Assembly (NCBI RefSeq): GCF_900637665.1
Contig: NZ_LR134386.1
Location: forward strand, 3,030,501-3,094,500
Direction of reading: 5' to 3'
Source of the DNA: Chryseobacterium nakagawai
GTDB taxonomy: Bacteria > Bacteroidota > Bacteroidia > Flavobacteriales > Weeksellaceae
Length of the DNA: 64,000 bases
The notes below the pieces were generated by a model. The model did not search any database and had not been told where the DNA came from. It worked only from the letters and a program-made list of their open reading frames with translations. Position numbers and translations under genes: made by a program. Shown here piece after piece: positions 18,671 to 26,787 of this stretch. Within the stretch, counting starts at the first letter, position 1. The number at the start of each line of letters is the position of its first letter.

Positions 18671-18697
18671 GACTCGGCGGCCTTGGGCCGCCGAGTC
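18671..18697. repeat. GC-rich perfect hairpin
   Basis: GACTCGGCGGCC (18671-18682), loop TTG, GGCCGCCGAGTC (18686-18697): a perfect 12-base stem in very AT-rich DNA, without a T run. It lies 106 bases after the PAP2 stop. The 325-base gap 18565-18889 otherwise contains only the promoter for the next gene. Confidence 0.6.
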
Positions 18698-18832
18698 CTC
18701 ATATTCAGACTAAAAATATTGTTCATTGATTAAAAAAAACAAATTTTCAAAAATTAACTTTCTGGTATAAAATTGCAACTTCACATGCAGAATAAGCAAA
18801 TCTTTCTATAATTTTAAAATAGATTAGAATTG

Positions 18833-18865
18833 TTGATATTTATTTCTTTATAAATTATAATTTTG
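18833..18865 (+). promoter_or_regulatory. Bacteroidota-type promoter for the T9SS repeat protein
   Basis: TTG at 18833-18835, 22-base spacer, TAATTTTG (TAnnTTTG) at 18858-18865. The ATG follows 24 bases later. This matches the known sigma-ABfr consensus. Confidence 0.55.
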
Positions 18866-18889
18866 CACGTCAAAATAAACTAAAAAACC

Positions 18890-20497
18890 ATGAAATTCAA
18901 TTACAAAAAAATGCTGCCTGTATTGGCTGGGCTCTTTTTCTCAGGCTTTAGTATGGCACAGGCTCCAGCTATAGAGTGGCAAAAATCTTTAGGAGGAACA
19001 GGAAGTGACTATGCAAGCTCTATCATTCAAACAGCAGATGGAGGATATATGATTTCCGCAACTTCTGCTTCCAATAATGGTAATGTAACCGGAAATCACG
19101 GAAATTCAGATTACTGGCTCATAAAATTAAATGCAACAGGAACTCTTCAATGGCAAAAATCTTTGGGAGGAACAGGAAACGACTATGCAAGCTCTATCAT
19201 TCAAACGGCAGATGGCGGATATGTGGTTGCCGGAACTTCCGAATCAAACAATGGTGATGTGACAGGAAATCATGGATTTACAGATGGATGGGCTTTAAAA
19301 TTAAATTCTGATGCCGGAGTTATTTATTGGAAAAAAGCTTTTGGAGGAACCAATTATGATGCTATCAGTAAAATGATCTCAACAACAGATGGTGGATATC
19401 TATTTGTGGGAAGCTCTTCTTCAAATAATAATGGTGATGTACCCGGAAATAATGGGTATATAGACTATTGGATCGTAAAAATAAATTCTGATGGAAATGT
19501 CCAATGGAAAAAATCTTTAGGAGGAACAGGAGATGACAGAGCTACTTCCGTTGTTCAAACTACAGACGGTGGGTATGTAGTTGCCGGATATGCCGAAAAC
19601 AACAATGGTGATGTAACAGGAAACCATGGAGGGAAAGATTACTGGATCATAAAATTGAATTCTGATGGCGGAGTGATTTATTGGAAAAAATCTTTAGGTG
19701 GTTCTCATCAGGATTTAGCAACATCTATTGTAAAAACTTCAGATGGAGGTTTTATTGTAGCAGGTCATGCTTTTTCTAATGATGGAGATGTAACGGAAAA
19801 TCACGACGGAACTGATTACTGGGTTGTAAAAATAGATGCAACAGGAAACATCCAATGGCAAAAAGCTTTGGGTGGAAGCAAAGCTGACTTGGCTTCTTCT
19901 ATTATTCAAGCCACTGATGGTGGGTATTTGGTTGTAGGAAGCACCGCTTCAAATGATGGTCAGGTAACAGGATATCATCCCCCTTCAGGATCAGGTACCG
20001 GAGAAATACCTCTTTCTTATGATTATTGGGCTGTAAAACTTACTCCTACAGGAAATATTCAATGGCAAAAATGCTTTGGAGGATCGGGAGTTGATAGTGC
20101 TAATTCTGTTATTCAAACTACAGACGGTGGATATATAATTGCCGGAGGCTCTAATTCAAACAATGGCGATGTAACAGTAAATAACGGAAATGATGATGTT
20201 TGGGTTGTAAAACTTGCTCCGGAAATTCAATTGGCTACTAACGAGGTTGTGAAAGATGATGCTGTTACCGCTAAGGTTTTTCCAAATCCAGCAAAAGATC
20301 ACGTTACTTTAAAACTTGATTATTTTACACCTTCTATGGAGGTTTCAATCACAGATATGCTGGGAAAAACAGTTCATCAACAGAAATTGGATGGTTTAAA
20401 AACAAAGATCAATACAAGTCATCTTGGAAAAGGAGTTTACTTTTTGACGATCCCACATAGTACACAAAAACTGACAAAAAAAATCATTATAGAATAA
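18890..20497 (+). CDS. Secreted seven-repeat protein with T9SS type A sorting domain
   Basis: 535 aa. The signal peptide ends near SMAQA. Seven repeats of about 55-65 residues follow, each starting W(Q/K)K-x-(L/F)GG and containing (Q/K)T-x-DGGY/F and DYW-x-(I/V)KL/I; they probably fold as beta-propeller blades. The last ~75 residues are a T9SS sorting tail (VFPNPAKDHVTLKL, then LGKGVYFLTI and KKIIIE), so it is exported across the outer membrane and probably attached. It stands alone between its own promoter and a terminator. A seven-repeat relative heads the RHS cluster at 43116. The ligand or role is unknown. Confidence 0.88.
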   Translation: MKFNYKKMLPVLAGLFFSGFSMAQAPAIEWQKSLGGTGSDYASSIIQTADGGYMISATSASNNGNVTGNHGNSDYWLIKLNATGTLQWQKSLGGTGNDYASSIIQTADGGYVVAGTSESNNGDVTGNHGFTDGWALKLNSDAGVIYWKKAFGGTNYDAISKMISTTDGGYLFVGSSSSNNNGDVPGNNGYIDYWIVKINSDGNVQWKKSLGGTGDDRATSVVQTTDGGYVVAGYAENNNGDVTGNHGGKDYWIIKLNSDGGVIYWKKSLGGSHQDLATSIVKTSDGGFIVAGHAFSNDGDVTENHDGTDYWVVKIDATGNIQWQKALGGSKADLASSIIQATDGGYLVVGSTASNDGQVTGYHPPSGSGTGEIPLSYDYWAVKLTPTGNIQWQKCFGGSGVDSANSVIQTTDGGYIIAGGSNSNNGDVTVNNGNDDVWVVKLAPEIQLATNEVVKDDAVTAKVFPNPAKDHVTLKLDYFTPSMEVSITDMLGKTVHQQKLDGLKTKINTSHLGKGVYFLTIPHSTQKLTKKIIIE

Positions 20498-20520
20498 TAT
20501 TTTATACTAAAAATGATAGA

Positions 20521-20546
20521 AACCACACTTTTTGTGTGGTTTTTTG
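20521..20546 (+). terminator. Rho-independent terminator
   Basis: Stem AACCACAC/GTGTGGTT (20521-20528 and 20534-20541) followed by a T run; it follows the T9SS repeat protein. Confidence 0.8.
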
Positions 20547-20571
20547 CATTAAGAAGCCTTATATATAATTT

Positions 20572-20628
20572 TCATTCTGATGAAGGATAATCTAAACTGT
20601 AGATGAGATTCTTCCTTCGTCAGAATGA
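20572..20628. repeat. Inverted-repeat intergenic element
   Basis: Arms TCATTCTGATGAAGG (20572-20586) and CCTTCGTCAGAATGA (20614-20628) match with one change. It sits between convergent genes. The phrase TTCTTCCTTCGTCAGAATGA resembles a dispersed intergenic repeat I recall from Bacteroidota genomes; copies elsewhere were not checked. Confidence 0.5.
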
Positions 20629-20698
20629 CAGAGTAGAATCACTAAGAATAGAACTTATTATAAAAATTGTATATATAATTATTATTTAAAAAAGTTCC

Positions 20699-21502
20699 TC
20701 ACACTACTTTTGCTTTTCGGATGATCTTTGCCAGCAGGGCAGGGAAGAAGCGTTTCAGGTAAACGCCCAATACTTCTTTGCCGCCAATGGCTTTTTGATT
20801 CTTCTTTTTTTCAATGGCATTCAGCATTTTTTTTGCAAAAATATCAACGGGCATTCCATTATTAGTGGCATCGTCCATTGTTCCCTGTAAAGAGCCGTCA
20901 CCAGTTACTGCATGAATGGAAATATTGGTTTGTATAAATCCCGGGCAGATTATTGTTATCGAAATGTTTTGCGCATATAATTCTGCACGCAAAGCATCAA
21001 AGAATCCATGAAGAGCATGTTTTGCAGCTGCATAGCCACTGCGCATCGGAGCTCCGAAAATTCCCATAAGACTTGAAACTACAGCAACCTGTCCTCCTTT
21101 ATTTTGAATCATATAGGGTACTACCGCTTTAGTTAATGCTACTGTCCCGATAAAATCAACATCCATTAAGCGTTTATCTATTTCAATATCAGTTTCCATC
21201 GCTAAAGAACGCTGGGATAGCCCTGCATTATTAATTAAAATATCTATTTTCCCAAAAGTTGCTATGGCTTTAGCGGCTATTGCAGGCATTTCTTTATAGT
21301 TCTTCAGATCTAATGGGATTACCGCATATTGATTCACGGTAAGCCCGATACTTTCTGCCACTTCATAGAGTTGTTCTTCATTTCTGGAAGAAAGAATCAC
21401 TTTTGCATTGCTATTCTCTACTAATTCTTTTACCAAAGCTTCCCCAATTCCTGATGAAGCTCCTGTGATCCAGACTACTTTATCATTGTAATAGTTGCTC
21501 AT
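20699..21502 (-). CDS. Short-chain dehydrogenase/reductase
   Basis: 267 aa, classical SDR: TGASSGIGEAL near residue 14, NNAG near 93, a Ser in SSLMG and the YAAAKHA active site near 158. The C-terminus is basic (LKRFFPALLAKIIRKAK) and could lie on a membrane, as in many lipid- or sterol-acting SDRs. Its start is 25 bases after the stop of the FAD-binding dehydrogenase, so the two form an operon and may act on the same substrate. The true substrate is not known. Confidence 0.87.
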   Translation of the reverse strand: MSNYYNDKVVWITGASSGIGEALVKELVENSNAKVILSSRNEEQLYEVAESIGLTVNQYAVIPLDLKNYKEMPAIAAKAIATFGKIDILINNAGLSQRSLAMETDIEIDKRLMDVDFIGTVALTKAVVPYMIQNKGGQVAVVSSLMGIFGAPMRSGYAAAKHALHGFFDALRAELYAQNISITIICPGFIQTNISIHAVTGDGSLQGTMDDATNNGMPVDIFAKKMLNAIEKKKNQKAIGGKEVLGVYLKRFFPALLAKIIRKAKVV

Positions 21503-21527
21503 TGTATGTCTTTATTCATTTGAATTA

Positions 21528-23189
21528 TCATTTTAATCCGGCAATATACTTTCCGGCTTTCATTCCTGAAAAAATACATCCACCTAAAAATGTTCCTTCT
21601 AATGCCCGGTAACCATGCATGCCACCACCACCAAAACCTGCGACTTCACCTGCTGCATAAAGCCCTTCAATAGGACTATCATCTTCTTTTAAAACCTGCC
21701 CGTTCAGATTGGTTTTTATCCCACCTAGTGTTTTTCGGGTTAAAATATTAAGCCGTACTGCAATTAAAGGTCCATTTTCAGGCAATAAAATCTTATGCGG
21801 AGCAGCAACCCTTCCAAGTTTATCTCCTAAATAACTTCTGGTACTCCTGATATAATTAACCTGTGTATCCTTTGAAAATTTATTATCCAGTTCTCTGTCT
21901 CTGGCTTCGATCTGGGATTTTATCTTTTCATAGTTCAGAAGATGATTACCTGCCAGTTGATTCATTTTCTCCACCAGGTCTTTCAGATTATCTGATACAA
22001 TGAAGTCTTTACCATGCTCTTTAAAGGCTTCTACAGGACCGGGAGCTTTCTTGCCAAAAATCCTTTTCAGAAAAAGGGAATAGTCTTTATTGGTAATATC
22101 CGGATTCTGTTCTGAACCAGAGAGTGCAAATTCTTTTTTAATGATTTTTTGTGTGAGAATAAACCAGGAATAAGAATATCCTGTATCCTGAATGTATTTT
22201 AATGTTCCTAAAGTATCAAATCCTGGCAGGAAAGGAGCAGGAAGACGTTTTCCTATAGCATCAAACCATAGGGAAGAAGGTCCCGGAAGTATTCTTATCC
22301 CGTGATTCGGCCAGATGGGATTCCAGTTTTGGAGCCCTTCCGTATAATGCCACATCCTGTCACGATTGATGATATCAGCGCCTACATCTTCAGCAATACC
22401 AATCATTTTACCATCCACATAAGCAGGAACTCCACACACCATATTTTCCGGAGGTGTTCCTAATCTTTCGGGCCAGTTTTTTCTTACCAATTCATGATTG
22501 GCTCCTATACCTCCTGAGGCAATTATTATATGGGGTGCAGAATATTCAAATTGTGAAATAATATTTCTATTGGTGGCAACACCTCTTTCCTGCGCATCAT
22601 TTTCCAGAATATCACCTCTCAGGCCAAGTACCTTTCCGTTTTTGACGATCAGTTCTGTAACTCTATGCCTGAACTTCATCTCTAACAGTCCTTTTTCTTT
22701 CGCTTTGTATACTTTCTCAACAAAGGGTTTTACTACACCTGTTCCTGTTCCCCAGCTTACATGAAAACGGGGAACAGAATTTCCGTGTCCCGTGGAAGAT
22801 CCATCACCCCGCTCTGCCCAGCCTACCATAAACATCAATTTGATTCCCAACTTGGAAATGTAATCATACTTTTCACCAGCAGCAAATTTCAGATAGGCTT
22901 CTGCCCATTTGCGGGGCCAGTAATCTTCATAACGGTCAAAACCAGCAGTTCCTTTCCAGTCCTGTAAGGCCAATTCATAGGAGTCTTTAATTCCCATTCT
23001 CCGTTGTTGGGGGGAATTGATCAGGAAAAGACCTCCAAATGACCAGAAAGCCTGTCCGCCAATATTCTGTTCAGTCTCCTGATCCAGAAGCATTACTTTT
23101 TTTCCGGCATTTGTGATTTCCATTGCCGCAGTAAGCCCTGCCAATCCGGTTCCTATGATAATCGCATCAGGCTGGAATGTTTCTTCCAT
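21528..23189 (-). CDS. FAD-binding dehydrogenase (COG3573-like, fumarate reductase/ketosteroid dehydrogenase fold)
   Basis: 553 aa. N-terminal FAD site AIIIGTGLAGLTAAMEI, then GGQAFWSFGGLF, and a C-terminal FAD segment (LYAAGEVAGFGGGGMHGYRA) with GGCIFSG. This layout fits the COG3573 group of flavoproteins, related to fumarate reductase and 3-ketosteroid 1-dehydrogenase. There is no signal peptide, so it should be cytosolic. It shares an operon with an SDR, which suggests a two-step redox conversion of a hydrophobic alcohol or ketone; that is inference. The substrate is unknown. Confidence 0.85.
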   Translation of the reverse strand: MEETFQPDAIIIGTGLAGLTAAMEITNAGKKVMLLDQETEQNIGGQAFWSFGGLFLINSPQQRRMGIKDSYELALQDWKGTAGFDRYEDYWPRKWAEAYLKFAAGEKYDYISKLGIKLMFMVGWAERGDGSSTGHGNSVPRFHVSWGTGTGVVKPFVEKVYKAKEKGLLEMKFRHRVTELIVKNGKVLGLRGDILENDAQERGVATNRNIISQFEYSAPHIIIASGGIGANHELVRKNWPERLGTPPENMVCGVPAYVDGKMIGIAEDVGADIINRDRMWHYTEGLQNWNPIWPNHGIRILPGPSSLWFDAIGKRLPAPFLPGFDTLGTLKYIQDTGYSYSWFILTQKIIKKEFALSGSEQNPDITNKDYSLFLKRIFGKKAPGPVEAFKEHGKDFIVSDNLKDLVEKMNQLAGNHLLNYEKIKSQIEARDRELDNKFSKDTQVNYIRSTRSYLGDKLGRVAAPHKILLPENGPLIAVRLNILTRKTLGGIKTNLNGQVLKEDDSPIEGLYAAGEVAGFGGGGMHGYRALEGTFLGGCIFSGMKAGKYIAGLK

Positions 23190-23324
23190 GATAAAGGTAT
23201 TTTTTTAGTTCACAATACTTTATATAAATGTATAAAATATCTGGATTTAAATAAGCAAAGCACTTTCAAAAATCATAAGAAATTAGCATACATAGCTATA
23301 GGATTAGAAATCAATGAATACGTT

Positions 23325-24440
23325 TTAGGTTAAAGGCCCAAATTCAACACTGGCGCCAAGCTCTTCCAATTGCTTACGGTCATATTCAAGCCATTTGCTG
23401 TACCCGGTTTTGAATAATATTTTTGGCTTTTTACTGAGCTCAAGAGCTTCGGTTCCGGAGATACCAAACTCTTTTTTCAGTAATGCAATGACCTTCATTT
23501 TATTAGGCCCAATATCAGTAATGTACAAACGGGCTTCTGAACCTATTAATTCATATATTTCTATTGGCTCCTCTGACTCTTCTTCCTCTTCGCTTTCTTC
23601 TTCAATACTTGTATAGACTTCTTTCCATAAAGGATTTTCCAGATCTATATTTTCATCAAAATAATCAATTAGACTCGTTTTATCAGCTCTTAAGTTTTGA
23701 ATCTCATTCAATATTTTATGAAATACTTTCAAACTTTCAGCAACTTGTATAGGTTCCCAATTTCCCTGTCCGTGATAGGCGAAATATATAGGAAAATCAT
23801 GTTTAGCTTCATTTAAATCAATAAAAAAAGGATCTGCAAAATAATTGGATGCTAAAACAATCCAGCTTGGTTTAAATTCTCCAGGAGCATTACCCGTCAG
23901 ATCTTTATTTTCTACCGAATTGTAATGGTACCCATCCTGGAAATAATAAATATATTCCACAGAAGCATAATTTTCCGGTAAGGCAATTCCTTCAATAATG
24001 ACAGGTTCTTTCAAAAACTGCAGAATAGGGGGAAAAGAAGCTATTGTCTGAGCTAAAATTGTATTTTCTTTTTGTTTTCTCTCAATATCCGCCTCTGAAA
24101 TGGTATTTTGTATTCTTTCAAAAGGAAATTTTCGTTGCATCCAATGCATCAGATCCCGATCCAAAACTTCAAAATACTTTTCCTGCAATGTTCCATACGA
24201 ACTCAGATAGACTTTTGTATTTCTGCCATCTTTTGATATAACAGCAACCTGTCCTCCGGAATCGTCTGCAATCGGAATATATCCGGGAATAAATTCTTCA
24301 AATTCATAAGTATCATAGCGCTCCTGAATATCTTCCATAGTACGGAATACACGGACTACATCAGCAACGATCTCATCGTTGAATTTTTTAGTAAAAACTT
24401 TTATAAAGTTGGTCCAATGTTCAGGAGGATTGATTTTCAT
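23325..24440 (-). CDS. SMI1/KNR4-like protein with ribosomal L7/L12-like C-terminal domain
   Basis: 371 aa, acidic and soluble. Residues ~25-110 (EEFIPGYIPIADDSGGQVAV, then VYLSSYGTL) read like an SMI1/KNR4 (SUKH) domain. Residues ~140-245 may be a second, weaker domain of unclear family. An acidic linker (SIEEESEEEEESEE, near 280) leads to a tail (NKMKVIALLKKEFGISGTEA, then KWLEYDRKQLEELGASVEF) that resembles the L7/L12 C-terminal fold. SUKH proteins are often immunity proteins, but no toxin gene is adjacent. Domain calls are from pattern memory. The gap before the next gene holds nothing clear. Confidence 0.65.
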   Translation of the reverse strand: MKINPPEHWTNFIKVFTKKFNDEIVADVVRVFRTMEDIQERYDTYEFEEFIPGYIPIADDSGGQVAVISKDGRNTKVYLSSYGTLQEKYFEVLDRDLMHWMQRKFPFERIQNTISEADIERKQKENTILAQTIASFPPILQFLKEPVIIEGIALPENYASVEYIYYFQDGYHYNSVENKDLTGNAPGEFKPSWIVLASNYFADPFFIDLNEAKHDFPIYFAYHGQGNWEPIQVAESLKVFHKILNEIQNLRADKTSLIDYFDENIDLENPLWKEVYTSIEEESEEEEESEEPIEIYELIGSEARLYITDIGPNKMKVIALLKKEFGISGTEALELSKKPKILFKTGYSKWLEYDRKQLEELGASVEFGPLT

Positions 24441-24590
24441 AGAATAAAAAGAAAATTTATTTTAAATCAGAAAAGGTACTTTGAAATACCTAAAACCACA
24501 ATCCATACTTGGCTATGATTTGTTTTTCACCACTAAATTACAAAAAGAGAATTCATTTGAAGTTTTATCTTTGTTAAAAATCATATTACA

Positions 24591-24866
24591 ATGGAAAAAC
24601 CTAAACCTTATCCGGTATTTGCCGTAGATAAAGATGGAAACCGATACAGCATTGACGCAGCATCTATTATCATACAGCTTGAAGAAGACGAGATTGAGAT
24701 ATCCTTACTCCCGCCACATCCTGTTTTCCAGGGAAAACTGACATTGACTACAGGTTCTGCTATTCAGGGACGGGAGCAGGAGAGAGGAGCTGGTACCCGA
24801 CTGATTATAGAACCGGGAGCTTCTAATGTAGTCCATATTACTCCAAAAAAGAATGAAAACCTCTAA
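24591..24866 (+). CDS. Small protein of unknown function
   Basis: 91 aa, soluble, no signal peptide or cysteines, beta-rich in appearance (VFAVDKDGNRYSIDAA, IQLEEDEIEISLLPPHP). I do not recognise a family. A TATCTTTG box (24566-24573) lies 17 bases before the ATG and fits the TAnnTTTG promoter element, though no TTG sits at the proper distance upstream. It is followed after 82 bases by the exported rhodanese gene on the same strand, and a shared transcript is possible. Confidence 0.65.
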   Translation: MEKPKPYPVFAVDKDGNRYSIDAASIIIQLEEDEIEISLLPPHPVFQGKLTLTTGSAIQGREQERGAGTRLIIEPGASNVVHITPKKNENL

Positions 24867-24948
24867 AATACCTGTAATAATCAGGAAACAGGCTCTGAAA
24901 CCTTTTAAAGTTCAACAAATCATTTATATATTTGTGAAAAATAGAAGT

Positions 24949-25377
24949 ATGAAGTATTTGTTTATGATGGTGTGCTTTGTGTGCTCCATTTTCAGTCAGG
25001 CACAACAAACACAGGATCCGTGGAAAGACAGTCAGCTGATGGATCCGGCATTATTAGCCTCAAGAATTGTAAAGCACAAGACTAAGGATTTATTAATCAT
25101 TTCTGTAGGTCCTGAAGCTATCATTAAAGGTTCGGTAGACATTGGTCCGACCCATGAGCCGGAAAACCTGGAAAAATTAAGAATTTATCTTAAAGACATT
25201 CCTAAAAATAAGGAAATTGTAATCTATTGTGGATGCTGTCCTTTTGTAAAATGTCCGAACATCCGTCCTGCATTTAATGTATTGATGGAGATGGGCTTTA
25301 AAAACGCCAAGCTTTTAAATCTTCCTAAAAATATAAAAACCGATTGGCTGGATAAAGATTATCCAACAAATGATTAA
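24949..25377 (+). CDS. Exported rhodanese-like protein with cysteine-rich loop
   Basis: 142 aa from the ATG at 24949, which gives a clean signal peptide (MKYLFMMVCFVCSIFSQAQ); the in-frame ATG at 24853 would overlap the preceding gene and add 32 poorly fitting residues. The rhodanese fold is suggested by the strand IVIYCGC and the following helix. In place of the usual CRxGxR active loop it has Cys94-x-Cys96-Cys97-P-x4-Cys102-P, so it may bind metal or exchange disulfides rather than transfer sulfur. Its stop touches the start of the TlpA-like gene, which points to a shared periplasmic redox role. Confidence 0.75.
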   Translation: MKYLFMMVCFVCSIFSQAQQTQDPWKDSQLMDPALLASRIVKHKTKDLLIISVGPEAIIKGSVDIGPTHEPENLEKLRIYLKDIPKNKEIVIYCGCCPFVKCPNIRPAFNVLMEMGFKNAKLLNLPKNIKTDWLDKDYPTND

Positions 25378-25378
25378 T

Positions 25379-25882
25379 ATGAAAACAAGTTTTATTATAT
25401 TGTTTTTGGGCCTGTTTTCTGGATTTGCATTCGCTCAAAACAAAATTGAAATAGGGAAGAAGGCTCCTGAAATAACAATGTCTAAACCGGATGGATCTTC
25501 ATTTTCACTTTCAAGCCAAAAAGGAAAACTTATCCTTATTGATTTTTGGGCAACCTGGTGTGCTCCGTGTGTAGGAGAACAACCTGAACTGAAAAAGCTG
25601 TATGAAACTTATTCGGATCAGGTGAAAACCAATAAGTTTGAAATTGTGGGTGTTTCTTTAGATAAAAATAAAGAAAGCTGGCAGAAAGCTATTGACCGAT
25701 TTACGATCAACTGGATACAGATCAGTGATTTAAAATTCTGGAAGAGCCCTGTTGCAAAAGCTTATGAAATAGATGAACTTCCTTTTAATGTTATTATTGA
25801 TGGCGAAGGGATGATTATTGCGAAGAATCTTCATGAAAAGGAACTTGAAGAATTTTTAAAGAAAAATTTAGGTCAAAATTAA
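25379..25882 (+). CDS. TlpA-family periplasmic thiol-disulfide oxidoreductase
   Basis: 167 aa thioredoxin-fold protein. Signal peptide MKTSFIILFLGLFSGFAFAQ; active site WATWCAPC with Cys61 and Cys64; cis-Pro region ELPFNVIID. Family members reduce periplasmic disulfides, for example in cytochrome c maturation. I start at 25379, one base after the rhodanese stop; an ATG at 25370 would overlap that stop by 8 bases and give the same protein plus three residues. A terminator follows. Confidence 0.88.
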   Translation: MKTSFIILFLGLFSGFAFAQNKIEIGKKAPEITMSKPDGSSFSLSSQKGKLILIDFWATWCAPCVGEQPELKKLYETYSDQVKTNKFEIVGVSLDKNKESWQKAIDRFTINWIQISDLKFWKSPVAKAYEIDELPFNVIIDGEGMIIAKNLHEKELEEFLKKNLGQN

Positions 25883-25903
25883 GACCGAAAGAATAACAAT
25901 ACA

Positions 25904-25932
25904 AAAGAGTGGTCAGGATGGCCACTCTTTTT
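25904..25932 (+). terminator. Rho-independent terminator after the TlpA-family gene
   Basis: Stem AAAGAGTGG-TC/GG-CCACTCTTT (25904-25914 and 25920-25930) with loop AGGAT and a T run. The rest of the 442-base gap 25883-26324 is very AT-rich and shows no gene or repeat that I can support. Confidence 0.75.
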
Positions 25933-26324
25933 ACATTGACAGCTATTTGTGCATTAGAATCGACGCTGAATTTAGCTATTCTCACCAATCAGAAAATTAT
26001 AGAGGGAAATATTTTCCAATTGATGAGTTTTTTCAGTCAAGTTTCATTAATTTCTGTAATTAATACTGTAAAAATAAGAATTTAATTTATAAAAATCACA
26101 ATTAAGGGAATAATTAAAATGTTAATTTACCTTTAAATAAGCAATAAATCATTAATAAAAGAGGAGTAAATAAATAGAAACATTTGTTAACTATCAGAAA
26201 TAAAATAAGTTATAACAGATCATAAAGAATGATTTTTAATCAATGAAAAGAATTTCGTATGCTGTTAAAAGCAATTGATATATGATAAAACCTACTATTT
26301 CTACATGATAACTACCTTAGTTTC

Positions 26325-26711
26325 ATGAAAAATAACTACTACCTGAGACTTGCACTCTCTGTTATCCTGTTTATGCATAGTGTAATCTCTATTTTGAGTG
26401 GAGATGTCAATCGTTTTGGCATAAACTATCTGGATATGATAGGATTCTCTCCAATAGGGCTGTATATAGCCTGGATAGTAAAGCTTATCCATTTTGCTTC
26501 CGTTTTCCTAATTTGGATAGATCGATGTATAAAACCTGTTGCTATTTGTAACATCCTGATCTTTGTGTTAGGGATCTACTTTATTCATTGGGAAAATGGT
26601 TGGTTTGTGGTAGGCGGAGGAACTAATGGGATCGAATTTAATGTTCTGTTAATTTTCAGTTTTATCAATCTCATGTTTCCTAAAATTATCTTAAGGAATA
26701 AAGTAGGGTAG
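26325..26711 (+). CDS. Small DoxX-like membrane protein
   Basis: 128 aa with four membrane helices. The start (LRLALSVILFMHSVISILSG) and the end (ENGWFVVGGGTNGIEFNVLL) resemble DoxX-family proteins, a broad group of small quinone- or redox-linked membrane proteins. It lies 76 bases before a histidine kinase gene on the same strand, but a promoter-like element lies in that gap. Family call is from pattern only; function is unknown. Confidence 0.65.
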   Translation: MKNNYYLRLALSVILFMHSVISILSGDVNRFGINYLDMIGFSPIGLYIAWIVKLIHFASVFLIWIDRCIKPVAICNILIFVLGIYFIHWENGWFVVGGGTNGIEFNVLLIFSFINLMFPKIILRNKVG

Positions 26712-26732
26712 TTTATAGATAGATCGCAGACA

Positions 26733-26759
26733 TTGATAGACTTTATATTTCTATATTTG
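26733..26759 (+). promoter_or_regulatory. Possible promoter for the LytS-type kinase operon
   Basis: TTG at 26733-26735 and TATATTTG at 26752-26759, spacing 16 bases, slightly short of the usual range. The kinase ATG follows 28 bases later. Confidence 0.35.
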
Positions 26760-26787
26760 ACTGAATCTTATTATTTTATATTTTTAA

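Noticed and set aside
18890..20497. DNA-level direct repeats as a CRISPR or tandem array
   Set aside because: They encode the seven protein repeats of one T9SS-exported protein.
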